A stretch of 64,000 bases of DNA from Euglena gracilis (GCA_039621445.1 CP154954.1:68048714-68112713), one strand, 5' to 3'. Positions 37,391 through 46,500 are shown, counted from the stretch's first letter. Made by a program: numbers and translations. Notes: generated by a model from the sequence alone, not told the origin.

Positions 37391-38400
37391 GTTTGCACAT
37401 GTGGTAATCACATCTGAGGAGGCTAGCACAGCGGGGGGGGGGGGGGCCGAGGGGGGGCGGGCGGCCGCACAGGGGCCGGGGGACAGGGGGGGGAGGCTGG
37501 GACCCCCCCCCATTCACTTCCGAATTGAACTGGACACGTTGACTTCCCAGAGAGGGGGGGGGGAGGGGGGGTCCGGCGCCAAAGGCGCCGAATTTTTTTT
37601 GGGAAAAAAGACTTTTTCAGTGTTTACAGGGTGGGGGGGAAATGCGCTCACCCGGCCTCGGAAAAAATGCGCAAAAATGCGCAAAAAATGCGCATTTTTG
37701 GAGAAAAAGGAACAAAAATGTGCAAAATCCGAGAAAAAATGCGCAAAAATCACGAAAATGCAAAAATTACCCAAAAAACATGCAAAAGTGGCACCAAATT
37801 TGAAGAAATTATGTATAATAATGAGGAAAATGTAAGTATCAAAAAAAAATCGAAAATTTCAAATTTTTGCAAAAAAAAATGCAAACATGGTCAAAAAATG
37901 CGAAAATTTTGGAAAATCACGAAAAAATGTGCCAAAAAGCAAAAAAAAATGCACTGAAAAAAACGAAAAAATGCGCAAAAAATGCGAAAAAAATGCGCAA
38001 AAATGCGCATTTTTGGAAAATTTGAAAAAATGCGCAAAAAAATGCGAAAAAAATGCGAAAAAATGCGAAACGCATTCCCCCCCCCTGGTGTTTACCCGTC
38101 GTTCCGTTTTTCGGTTTTTTCCGGAAGTGAACAAGTACATCCAGGTGCACGGGGGGGGGGTCTCAGGACCCCCCCCCCCTGTTCACTTCCGAAGTGAACT
38201 GAACAGGGTGGGGGAGGGGGGTCCCGGGGTCCCGAAGTGGACTACCCAGCCTCCACAGGGGGAGGGGGGTCCGAGGGCGGCCGCGCGGGCGGCGCGCGTC
38301 CGAAAATCGGTGGTTTTCGGGTTCAAAAAGTGGTCATATTTGGCCATTTTTGATTAAAACCGTTAACCATTCACGGGTTTCCCCACATGAGAAATCGGGG
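37391..38400. repeat. AAAATGCGC low-complexity block between C/G-rich repeats
   Basis: From 37,660 to 38,073 the sequence is dominated by AAAAATGCGCAAAA and ATGCGAAAAAA repeats. CACTTCCGAATTGAACTG (37,513) and CACTTCCGAAGTGAACTG (38,186) stand on either side, in palindrome-like contexts. ORFs here are lysine-methionine repeats and are not credible. Confidence 0.6.
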
Positions 38401-38404
38401 ACCC

Positions 38405-38434
38405 TTCACGGGTGCACTATAGTGCACCCGTGAA
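38405..38434. repeat. Perfect 30-bp palindrome (TTCACGGGTGCACTA arm)
   Basis: A perfect palindrome of 15-bp arms, TTCACGGGTGCACTA and its complement. The same core recurs at 41,276-41,307 and in part at 27,488-27,507. Confidence 0.9.
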
Positions 38435-38559
38435 CGGAATTGAGAAGGAAAAAATGCTAGATTTCATGAATAAACGAAGACTGAGAGGCAGCAAAGTGGC
38501 ACAAGGAACTGGCACGCTCTTTCAACGGTATGGGTGCGAGGAAAAGTCTCGCGATGCCT

Positions 38560-38745
38560 AACCTCACCTCCCCTCAAAGTGTCCCCCCCCCCCTCAAAGT
38601 GGTCTTTTTCCTTCGGCGCCCTGGGCACCGAAGGCCAAAATTTGCCCCCCCCCAAAGTGTCCCCCCCCCTCCAGAGTGGCCATTTTGGGGTCCCACGGTG
38701 CCTGGAGGGTGGCCACTTTGAGGGGGGGGGGTCAGGGTATGTTGG
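38560..38745. mobile_element. MITE-like repeat of the CTCAAAGTG family
   Basis: The left end CCTCACCTCCCCTCAAAGTG and the right end CACTTTGAGG..GGTCAGGG are inverted. The centre holds CCTTCGGCGCCCTGGGCACCGAAGG and further AAAGTG/CCAGAGTGGCC motifs. Related copies lie at 40,660-40,835 and 41,800-41,937. Confidence 0.6.
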
Positions 38746-38951
38746 CATGGTAAGAGGTGGGAACACTGGGAAACTCAACGACAACCCCCACAAATCCACG
38801 CCTTTTTTGGTGCACAACGCAGATCAGCACAAACTAAGTGGTATACTTCACCACACAGAGTACAACAAATACTCTCAGCAGCCTGGACGTCAGTGTCACT
38901 GAAAGCATGCACACCACAGCGCGGACACTGTGACAATAACTGTGTTTGGGC

Positions 38952-39030
38952 CAAATGTTAGGGGGAGCCTGGGGGCAGGGACCGCGGCGCCAAAGGCGCC
39001 GTGGTCGCCCCCAGGCCCCCTAAAACCTTG
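38952..39030. mobile_element. 79-bp MITE with 9-bp target duplication
   Basis: An almost fully self-complementary 79-bp element (CAAATGTTAGGGGGAGCCTG ... GGCCCCCTAAAACCTTG, with a central CGGCGCC-AAA-GGCGCCG). It is flanked by the exact 9-bp repeat TGTTTGGGC (38,943-38,951 and 39,031-39,039). A 9-bp duplication is usual for Mutator-like elements; the superfamily is inference. Confidence 0.8.
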
Positions 39031-39087
39031 TGTTTGGGCCTTTAAAAGTCTTCGCCCAAACACGGTTTCAACATGACAGACGGAGGC

Positions 39088-39283
39088 GCTAGGGGAAGAC
39101 GGAGGGGACAGCGGAAAGGATTTGGTTAACCGTTGCACCCTCCGGCGTGGGGTCAGCGTGCCAGTTGAGGTAAGCCGGCCACTTTGCCGCGTTCCGCAAA
39201 GAGCTCGCACCGTCGTCCGTGGCGCCCATATCCTCGAGCTTGATGCGGCGCTTGCGCGGCGGATCGGCAATCTTGAAAAATTA
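39088..39283 (-). pseudogene. Fragment of a local gene family (copy 3)
   Basis: Minus strand, after an acceptor (TTTTTCAAG): IADPPRKRRIKLEDMGATDD, then GASSLRNAAKWPAYLNWHAD, then PTPEGATVNQILSAVPSVFP and a stop. The segment RNAAKWPAYLNWHADPTPEG matches RNVARWSSFLNYHA-stop-PAPEG encoded on the plus strand at 39,975-40,030. I do not recognise the family. Upstream exons are not found. Confidence 0.45.
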
Positions 39284-39754
39284 AAGGAATTAAAATGCTT
39301 TTGCAAATAGTCATTTGAAAAATTGTAAACAAAAATCCTTCACAATGGCTTGAGAATGACGCAAAAATAGGCCGAAATGGTCAGAAAAAGTCCAAAATTG
39401 GCAAAATTGACAAAAATTGGCGAAAAATGACTTGAAAAATGAAAAAGTAGCACGAACCCCACAAGGCGTGGACACAAGGGGACGGAGGGAGGGGCTGATG
39501 GAAAGACGGAAAGGACAGTAGCTGGTTAACGCTAGCGGCGCAACTTACGCCACTCTGGACAAAATTTTGTGGGCTGGGCACTGTGGACGATCGATGCTGC
39601 GGAACTTTACAGCAGCAAGGAAGACGTGGAAGCTTGTCTAAAGGCGAAGCGGGAAAAGACCGGAAAAAATGACCGCCGAGAATGGCGCCTCGAGAACACT
39701 CACCACCGCTAGTAGAGTCACCTGACTGGTGTGAGTGTCTCTTACAACTCTCAG

Positions 39755-40030
39755 CCTGCGCCCCGCAATGATCGACGTCGACGAGTGGGACGACGACTTG
39801 TCCAACGTGTTGACTCAACCCTCAGAATGGGACTGGTTGACCCCAAACGAACGGAAACGACTGGAGTTGGAGGTCTGTGTCCAATTCCTTCTATCTTATT
39901 TACCGTACACACAACTTCAGATCCTAAACCTCCCCCCCCCCAGAAGCGGGAGAACGGACGCAACAACTCCCGCAACGTGGCGCGGTGGTCCTCGTTCCTC
40001 AACTACCATGCGTAGCCGGCACCGGAGGGC
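39755..40030 (+). pseudogene. Two-exon fragment of a local gene family (copy 1)
   Basis: Exon A follows an acceptor (AACTCTCAG) at 39,754 and reads MIDVDEWDDDLSNVLTQPSE then WDWLTPNERKRLELE. A 48-nt intron (39,873-39,920, GTCTGT to CTTCAG) follows. Exon B reads KRENGRNNSRNVARWSSF then LNYHA and TAG. Exon B is joined to exon A out of frame by one base within a C10 run (39,932-39,941), and the TAG replaces an Asp codon of copy 3. Either this is a pseudogene or the C run is miscounted. Confidence 0.45.
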
Positions 40031-40190
40031 GTGCTGCTTGCAAATATCCATGTATTCAAGCCTTCATTGCAGCGTGGTTCTTGGCGATATTTTTTTTCTT
40101 CTGATCACCACAGGTTGGAAGAGAGCCCAAAAGGGCATCAACCGTTGACCTTCCTAAGGACATGGTGGTGCGCAAAACCGCCTCTCAAGA

Positions 40191-40270
40191 ACTGCGTCTT
40201 AAACGCAGACTCTGACCTGAGGCTGCATTCAGAAACGTAGCCTCAGGTCAGTCTGCGTTTAAGACGCAGT
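40191..40270. repeat. 80-nt hairpin palindrome (ACTGCGTCTTAAACGCAG)
   Basis: Left arm ACTGCGTCTTAAACGCAGAC..TGACCTGAGGCT and its complement form a near-perfect hairpin of about 34-bp arms. Each arm itself contains the sub-palindrome CTGCGTCTTAAACGCAG. Confidence 0.85.
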
Positions 40271-40659
40271 GATTTAAGGCTGTGTTTATAAGGCAACATG
40301 CCTTTGGTCAAAGGCTGTGTTTCGCAACCTCGCCGTGTGCTGAGTGAAACCAGGGAGCGAAATTAGGATGTACCGCCAGAATTCGTGGGGTTTTAAAATC
40401 TCCGGGATAAGAATTCCAAGCACTTTGGCTGTATTTTAGTGCGATCGCTGGTCGTCTGGTGCACAGATTTGATCAATGGGTATGGGTGATACTCGATTCG
40501 AAATGTTCGACAGGTGCATAATTTTTGTTTTGCACGCCACATTCAAGGTTTCTTTTTTGTGCAAGTCTATGCTGCCCGCCGCACTTTGTAACGCTGTGTT
40601 AGGCGCTGCACCCACAGTGGATGAATTTTGTGAGTTCTTCAAAAAAATGATGCCAAGAG

Positions 40660-40835
40660 GTGCACCTTCACCCCCCGCCCCCTCAATTGTCCCCCCCTCA
40701 AAGTGGCCAAAAGTTTTGGCAAATTTTGGTAACCCCTCAAAGAAGCCATTTTCCTTTGGCTCAAAATTTAACCCCCTCGCATTGTGTTTGGAGGGTGGCC
40801 ACTTTGAGGGGGGGGGGTGAGGGGGGGGGTTGCCT
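40660..40835. mobile_element. MITE-like repeat, CTCAAAGTG family
   Basis: Left CACC..CCCTCAAAGTGGCC and right GGCCACTTTGAGG..GTGAGGG are inverted, as in the copy at 38,560. The central hairpin is degenerate. Confidence 0.5.
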
Positions 40836-40944
40836 AAGTTGTTAACTTGCCTTGTGTGGAGACCTTTTTGGGGACAGGAAAAAATGCTGCACATTGTGCA
40901 ATTTCAGCTCCATTTTTTGAAGAAACCAGTTTTTTTGTTGACAG

Positions 40945-41085
40945 AGCCTTCGACCGCAGGTCGAAGGCTGTGTTTAGAAACACAGCTTTTAGTCGAAGGC
41001 TGTGTTTCTAAACACAGCCTTTGACGCGCCAAAGGCTGTGTTTAGGGCACAGCCTTTGATGTTGCCATAAACACAGCCTTAATAA
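40945..41085. repeat. Cluster of AAGGCTGTGTTT inverted repeats
   Basis: AAGGCTGTGTTT and its complement AAACACAGCCTT alternate several times (about 40,966, 41,000, 41,011, 41,034, 41,073), giving nested hairpins. Related AAGGCTGTGTTT copies lie just after the hairpin at 40,277 and 40,313. Confidence 0.7.
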
Positions 41086-41275
41086 AACTGTACACCCCCC
41101 CCTATGAACCCCCCCCTAAATGACCCAGGGCCACCGTTGCAAATTTTTTTTGCGTAGCAACCTTTTGAGTAGCAACCTTGCCAACATCCGGACGCCCAGA
41201 GCCCTCGGAGCAGAAGAGGCCACAAAATTATTAAATAATAAATTGAAAAAAAAATATAAATAAACGGCCCATTCC

Positions 41276-41307
41276 GTTCATGGGTGCACTATAGTGCACC
41301 CGTGAAC
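41276..41307. repeat. Second copy of the GGGTGCACTATAGTGCACCC palindrome
   Basis: Same core as 38,405-38,434, with one arm mismatch; followed by a further GCACCCGTGAACGCC half-site. Confidence 0.9.
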
Positions 41308-41335
41308 GCCCAAAGCGCACCCGTGAACGCCAAAA

Positions 41336-41720
41336 ATGCGAGTTTCGTTAGCAACAGAGGCCGCGGGCATCAAAGGCGAAGCGCATACAACGACCGCGCA
41401 CTCCTCCCACGCCACCCCCAGGATTGGTGACACCACCAGGGTCACCAACTCCTCTGCATTCACCAGATTGGTACGTCTTCATTTGCAGACCGCACATACA
41501 TATTCTCTCTTTAGTTTGCGTTCAGCCGTGATTGATGTGGACTCTGATGACTTCTTGGACTTGGGGGAGTTGCTGACACAGTTGCTGAAAAGGATTGGTT
41601 GACGGTAGAGCAACGCTTTGTAGATCAAAAAAAAATCACTCAACTAGTGTCCCATTTCCGACGAACTGGCAAAATTTACCTAATAAAAGACAAAAAAGGC
41701 TCAAATTTTGTGTGAAATGG
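41336..41720 (+). pseudogene. Fragment of a local gene family (copy 2)
   Basis: A 44-nt intron (41,471-41,514, GTACGT to CTCTTTAG) precedes VIDVDSDDFLDLGELLTQ, homologous to MIDVDEWDDDLSNVLTQ of copy 1. The homology continues one frame away as EKDWLTVEQRFVDQKKITQL then VSHFRRTGKIYLIKDKKGSN and a stop, matching WDWLTPNERKRLE. A one-base shift near 41,590 separates the two parts. The upstream exon reads MRVSLATEAAGIKGEAHTTT, with uncertain phase. Confidence 0.45.
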
Positions 41721-41799
41721 TTTTAAGCGACTAAAAATTGCCCAAAGTAGCTCCTCTTGTAGAACTCGAAAGATAATTCAAAATGAACATCCAAAGCAT

Positions 41800-41937
41800 T
41801 TGCACTGGCAGGGGGGACATTGGCCTTCGGCGCCTTTTGCGCCACAGGAAAATGGCCACTTTGAGGGGGTAAACCAAAATTGCCAAACATTTTTGGCCAC
41901 TTTGGGGGGGACACTTTGAGGGGGGGGGGTGAGGGTA
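41800..41937. mobile_element. MITE-like repeat, CTCAAAGTG family, left-truncated
   Basis: Contains CCTTCGGCGCCTTTTGCGCC, two GGCCACTTTG motifs and the right end ACACTTTGAGG..GTGAGGG. The left inverted end is missing. Confidence 0.5.
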
Positions 41938-41944
41938 GCTGCTG

Positions 41945-42582
41945 AAATTGAGCAATTTCACCCCAAATATGCATTTGCCTCTCATGCCACCCAAAATTGT
42001 GCATTTCCCACCCGAAAATAGGAGTTTACACCAAATTTACCCCAAATTGGGCATTTTCACATTGCCCCCCAGATTAGGCATTTGTCTCTCAAAATGGGAA
42101 CCTTTTCATAAATCAGGAATTTGGCACGCACAATTAGGCCAAATTAGGGATTACCACTCAAATTTCAGTGTTTTACACCCTGAATTAGGCATTTGCCACT
42201 CAAAATTGGAAATTTGCACATGAAATTAGGAGTTTGCTCCTCAAATTTGGGAATTGCCCACTGAATTGGGAGTTTGCCTCTCAAAATTCGGAATGAGCAC
42301 ACCAAATTAAGCATTTGCTCCTCAAAATTAGCTCAAGAACATGCCCCGGTTACACCCAGAAGTAGGCATGTGCCAACCCAAATTTGGACATCCCCCCCAA
42401 AATTAGGCATTTGCCACTAAAATTCAGAACATTTTTATCAATTAGGAATTTGCCACTCTAAATTAGGCATTGGCACACCAAATCAGGGATTACCAGTCAA
42501 ATTTCAGTATTTTTGCACCCAAAATTTGGCATTTGCCACTCAAAATTAGGAATTCACACATGAAATCAGGATTTGGTCCTCT
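41945..42582. repeat. Degenerate AT-rich repeat (AAATTAGGCATTTGCCACTC)
   Basis: Roughly 23-27-bp units around AAATTAGGxATTTGCCACTC repeat with heavy divergence. A higher-order copy is visible: 42,136-42,242 and 42,475-42,582 share the same order of variants (GGGATTACC, TTTCAGT, GCACATGAAAT, GTCCTC), about 340 bp apart. Confidence 0.65.
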
Positions 42583-42634
42583 GATACGAAAACTGTGTCC
42601 AGAACCCCCGAACCAGCGTTCTGGACACAGTTGT

Positions 42635-43426
42635 TGAAACCGTGGATTAGGGGCTCTGGCTTCACGCCCGAACCGGCGTTCAAGGGATCACGGCCAATTT
42701 CGCCCTAAATACCCATTTTTCAAACATTTTGGAGCATTTTTGGGCTCCTTTGGGCGCACGGCCATTTCGGTCGGCCGATTGAAGTTTTCACAGGTCTGGT
42801 GCCATGTTACCCATCGATCGAAAGCTCTTCCCAAGGGGTTTTGACAGATGCCCACAGGATTCAGCCAAGATGCACACAGCGCTTGTTTTCAGCGATCGTG
42901 TATTTGAAATTTGACATCTTAATCCCACACCTCAAGTGCCATACAGCATATCAAAGCTCTCCCCAAGACCTTTCGCTTGGTACCCTCAGAACTCAGCTAC
43001 ACTGCAGAGCACTGAAAATCGGCGATCGCATTTTCCGACCCTGTTTTCAAAGCCGAAATTCCTATGTTTCACCAGCCATGTTGCCCATCGATCGAAAGCT
43101 CTTCTCAAGGGCTTTCATGGCCGTAGTCCAGCCGTGCTGCATGGTATTCTATTTCAAAAATTCCCCAAATTTGGCCAAATGGAAATTGTTGCACAAAATA
43201 ACCCAATATCTGGCCAAATACCCCCAAAAACTGCCCAGATGTGATTGCCACATGTCTACTAATCATTTTGAACACTTTTTGGCACTTTTTATTTTCGGTC
43301 CCTTGGACGCCATCTTCCCGCCCAAACCGGCGTTCTGGACGCCGGTTCGGCGCAAAAATTTCTGCGCCGAACTGGCGTCCAGAACGCCGGTTCGGGCGTG
43401 AAGCCAGAGCCCCAATACACGGTCTC
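42635..43426. mobile_element. 0.8-kb element with ~45-bp terminal inverted repeats
   Basis: An exact 31-bp inverted pair, GGGGCTCTGGCTTCACGCCC followed by GAACCGGCGTT (42,650-42,680) and its complement (43,383-43,413), extends with mismatches through GAAACCGTGGATTA / GAGACCGTGTATT to about 45 bp. The interior has degenerate ~140-bp repeats (CCCATCGATCGAAAGCTCTTC at 42,811 and 43,085) and an internal hairpin at the right end (43,325-43,392, 30-bp arms with one mismatch). No convincing ORF and no clear target duplication. Confidence 0.65.
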
Positions 43427-43432
43427 TATACA

Positions 43433-43533
43433 AAAATCGACCGACACTAACAGATTCACAGGGGCGCCAGGCGCGAGCGAGCGAAGCGAGCCGCCCGGCG
43501 CCCCTGCTGAATCTGTTAGTGTCGGTCGATTTT
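43433..43533. repeat. Long hairpin, 36-bp arms
   Basis: AAAATCGACCGACACTAACA..GGGGCGCC (43,433-43,468) pairs with 43,497-43,533 with a single one-base bulge. The 28-nt loop is GCGAGC-rich. Confidence 0.9.
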
Positions 43534-43576
43534 CGGCTCCGTGCGGATTCCTGGGGGTGCTCATCCTGGGGGTGAT

Positions 43577-43645
43577 GCCGACCTGGTCGGCCCGACCCCT
43601 GTTGGTGGGATTCCGACCTCTGGGGGTCGGGCCGACCAGGTCGGC
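43577..43645. repeat. Perfect 23-bp-arm inverted repeat
   Basis: GCCGACCTGGTCGGCCCGAC (43,577-) and its complement at 43,623-43,645 form perfect 23-bp arms with a 23-nt spacer. Each arm contains GACCTGGTC, itself nearly palindromic. Confidence 0.9.
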
Positions 43646-43859
43646 CCGACCCCCAGAAATCCGCATTACAACCCCCCCCCTTTTGGAAAATTAAGCCCCC
43701 CCCCCCTTCGTTTGAATAGTCAATTGGTAAGTAAGGTAAAATGTCCCCCTACTTCCCCTACTTAGAAATGGACAACTGGTGGAATGGAACTGGACCTCCA
43801 CTCCCCCCTGGCTGCCCCGGTCTTGCCGGGCCAGCAAACGTTGCGTGGGTGGTGGCTGA

Positions 43860-44342
43860 CCGCCCTGTGCCAACTGCGTTCCCACCGAATCAGAGGACGA
43901 ACCCGAGGACCTACCGGGCAAACCAGGCAAGCCAGGCAAACCAGGCAAGCCAGGCAAACCCGGTAGTTCAGGTTGGTCAGATTGGAGGACATCATCCAGA
44001 GGTTGTACATCCGCAAAATCCCCAAAACCAAAAAGGTACAATAAATCTGGTGATACGCAGTCCCCAAGTGACTCTGATTTTGCTGGCGACGGAGGGCTTT
44101 TCATGACCTGCGTAAAAAATGAAATCCCCACTGCACGCGATAAATGCGCACACCTGTTTAACCCTCCCAAAGCTCGTCTCTTCAATGTGCTTCTGGGCAA
44201 ATGCTTTGACGGGGCCGGGCCGTTTGGCGAACGATTGCATTGGGACAGGGTAATGTTGAAGTTGCGCAGCTCGCGCAGTGACATTGTGGAGCTGCGGGGA
44301 AGAGCTAAGGACTGGAGTCCAGAAGGGGACCCACGTCTGTAA
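43860..44342 (+). CDS. Unidentified ORF with GKP collagen-like repeat
   Basis: A plus-strand frame is open for about 160 codons to TAA at 44,340-44,342. It begins after a stop near 43,857 with an acidic stretch (VPTESEDEPEDLP), then GKPGKPGKPGKPGKPG encoded by an 18-bp minisatellite (43,916-43,966), then SSRGCTSAKSPKPKRYNKSG, a DxDxxGD stretch, and CVKNEIPTARDKCAHLFNPP, KARLFNVLLGKCFDGAGPFG, ERLHWDRVMLKLRSSRSDIV. No domain recognised. The start is unknown; an upstream exon is possible. The minus strand is also open here, so strand choice is uncertain. Confidence 0.35.
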   Translation, partial: PPCANCVPTESEDEPEDLPGKPGKPGKPGKPGKPGSSGWSDWRTSSRGCTSAKSPKPKRYNKSGDTQSPSDSDFAGDGGLFMTCVKNEIPTARDKCAHLFNPPKARLFNVLLGKCFDGAGPFGERLHWDRVMLKLRSSRSDIVELRGRAKDWSPEGDPRL

Positions 44343-44640
44343 ATGGAAACAGCAAACAAAAGCCTCAGAAGTTTGTGATGTAAAATATGCATTATTGTGA
44401 TAACAACTGTGGCCAAGGATTTCAGAGGCTGGGTACCGGCAATGTAGCAAGCAGGGGTTAAAAAAAAGAAAATTGCAGAATCCCTTTGTTGTGGTAACAG
44501 AAGGCTGCCACAGGTGAAGATGCCCGCCCGCAAAGAAATGTTTTGTGTACCGCTGGTCCATGTACATGTACTATGTCCCGCCATTTGCCAGACAGTGAAA
44601 AGACAGTGAAAAGTGAAAGGTGAAACAGACAGTGATCCCG

Positions 44641-44950
44641 ACGCCCCTGTGTCGGTGTCACTGTCCACGTCCTGTGACTTGGGCTGAGTTAGCTCTAAAT
44701 TATCCGGACAGGGGTGTGTGGTTTGCTTGTTGCGTACAGCATGTTCGTGTGCCCGCTGGATGAGGATCCGGATGTAGTGTGCCACGGAACGCGGTGAACG
44801 AGTGCCTCGTAACACCACACGGGAAATCCAATTCCCAATGTAGACGAACCTCCCCAGGACCCCGGCACCGTCTTCGGACAGGGAGATCAAGGCTTGGCGA
44901 ATCGCCACCTTTTCCTCCTTGAAGAGGCGTGTCTTTTGGGAAATTTGTGT
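44641..44950 (-). CDS. Possible exon, unidentified
   Basis: The minus strand reads QISQKTRLFKEEKVAIRQAL, ISLSEDGAGVLGRFVYIGNW, ISRVVLRGTRSPRSVAHYIR, ILIQRAHEHAVRNKQ and then a polar tail. Composition is protein-like. Neighbouring plus-strand frames are interrupted over most of it. No homology recognised. Confidence 0.3.
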
Positions 44951-45186
44951 TTCAAATCCCCGCACGCCCCCAAGACCCGGACCAGCCCAGGACAAAGAAG
45001 AACCGAACACGCTTGCATGACGTGGATTCGGGTGTGGGTATTGCCCGAAGTCACTTGTTCCGAGTTGTCATTTCTGGCCCACCAGATCCCCAGTATTACG
45101 ACCTGTTTTATCGTTTGCAACTGGCAGAGGCTCCCGGCACATCCCTGGAAGACCGGGAACGGAGTCAACGTATGTTGACTTCATGA
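44930..45186 (+). CDS. Possible terminal exon, unidentified
   Basis: The plus frame reads KKNRTRLHDVDSGVGIARSH, LFRVVISGPPDPQYYDLFYR, LQLAEAPGTSLEDRERSQRM, LTS and TGA at 45,184-45,186. It is protein-like and the minus strand is closed across it. It could be downstream of the plus-strand ORF at 43,860-44,342. Confidence 0.3.
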
Positions 45187-45517
45187 GGGCGTAGTTGTAC
45201 TTGCGTGCCGTGATGTCGATTCGCAGCAGCGCCGTGTTGTAGTTCTTACGGCGTGATAGTTCAGGATCCGCGCGCAGTCGACTGTGAAATGTCTCGGCCA
45301 GGTTTGTCCCCGGAGATGCGTGCGCCGGACAGTCACGTAGGGCCTATGTTCGATATTAGAATTTCTCAGGCAGATTTCATTATCAAAAATCGGAAGGGAC
45401 CAATTAATCGTCCGAGACACCCCGATTAATCGCGATTAATCGTTCGAGCAGCCCGAAACGATTAATTGGCACAACCCTACCCATGTGAACCTTTCTCAGG
45501 ACCTTTCCCAACCTTTC
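45187..45517. other. No gene seen; GATTAATCG palindromes
   Basis: CGATTAATCG occurs tandemly at about 45,423-45,442 with further ATTAATCG and GATTAATTGG copies from 45,399 to 45,468. The sequence abuts the broken 3' end of element A1. Confidence 0.5.
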
Positions 45518-46500
45518 CCAATTTTTTCAGTAAACCAACTCCTGCCCCTCTGGTGGAGTGGGCCCCCCACACCTGGGGAGTCACCCCATGTTTGGCCAAA
45601 AATTCTTTTGTGATAGAAGCAACAGTGTCTGCACTTATGGCTCTGAAGGGGGGTTTTAATGAAATTAGGAGGGGGCCCCCAGGTCTGACGAATGAACGTG
45701 TGGCAGCCACATAACACATCATTAAATGAAATGGGCTTATTTGGGGACATTGGGGTATGGACACAACCCTCTCCCACTTGTGAAATTTTTGCCCTTTACG
45801 CTTAATTTTGATGTAGGGTGCCCTACCCAACACACTGGTGGTTCGTTTGACTTGTGCCAAGTCAGAGGATCGATATAAACAGAGAACTCGTGAGCAAAAA
45901 ATCAGCTGGGTACGCAATGTACAAATATCAGTGGGCATAGGGGCCTTGGCCAGCCCCAGGAGGATTGGGAGGGGATCCCAAAATGCCCCATACTTCTCCA
46001 GATTTTGGTTCCAAAGCCTCTTGTAGGGGGTTAATAGGGTGTGGAATCTCAGTCCACCAAACCCAGGAATCAAAAGCATTGCACTGTATGCATTACGGGC
46101 TTGGGCCTTTGAAAATTGGAATAATTGTATTAAAGCGTCAGCCACTTGGTCAGTGGTGGCTTCAGGGGGGGCACCCCCATGTGTTCCAAAATTACCCACA
46201 GAAGTGCAAAAGCACTCTGATAACGTTTTAAACTGGGGTTTCTCCCCAGGAAATCTTCAATGGTTTTAACCTGAATTTGTTTCCCCTCCAAAATTTGCCT
46301 GAGCAAATCATGCAAAGTAGGGGCCACCTGGGGGGTGGCATTTGTTCCCCCCTGCAATTGGTGAACATACCCCTGTAGGGGGTGATTTTCAGGCAGGGGG
46401 TCCCTGGTACTTTCATTTTTATTAATTGGGGCCACCATGTGGCTGAATCCCAGTAGGGGGTGACCATCAAAACTTTGGTCTGGGGAAACATTTTCAACCT
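45518..46500 (-). pseudogene. A1 tyrosine recombinase, frameshifted and truncated
   Basis: The first part (PLPENHPLQGYVHQLQGGTN, RQILEGKQIQVKTIEDFLGR, YQSAFALLWVILEHMG) lies in the register of frame a. A shift near 46,170, beside a G7 run, moves to the 241-codon ORF ending at 45,477. Box-A Arg is in YRSSDLAQ (45,870), a Lys-rich IKIKRKGQK follows, and box C is HSTRGAG (45,549-45,560). The segment with the nucleophile Tyr (AHYQRLG in A2) is missing at the truncation. Confidence 0.85.

Noticed and set aside
37650-38075. Lysine/methionine/cysteine-rich ORFs on both strands.
   Set aside because: They are translations of an AAAATGCGC microsatellite.
39510-39720. Plus-strand exon reading TIDAAELYSSKEDVEACLKAK.
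   Set aside because: The same DNA aligns on the minus strand with the gene-family fragment at 39,088 (SVNQLLS / TVNQILS), and three plus frames are equally plausible.
43691-45010. A 439-codon minus-strand ORF as one protein.
   Set aside because: Its middle (about 44,350-44,640) is low quality with splice-like and AT-rich text. Parts of it overlap better plus-strand readings, so only the 44,641-44,950 portion is kept as a possible exon.
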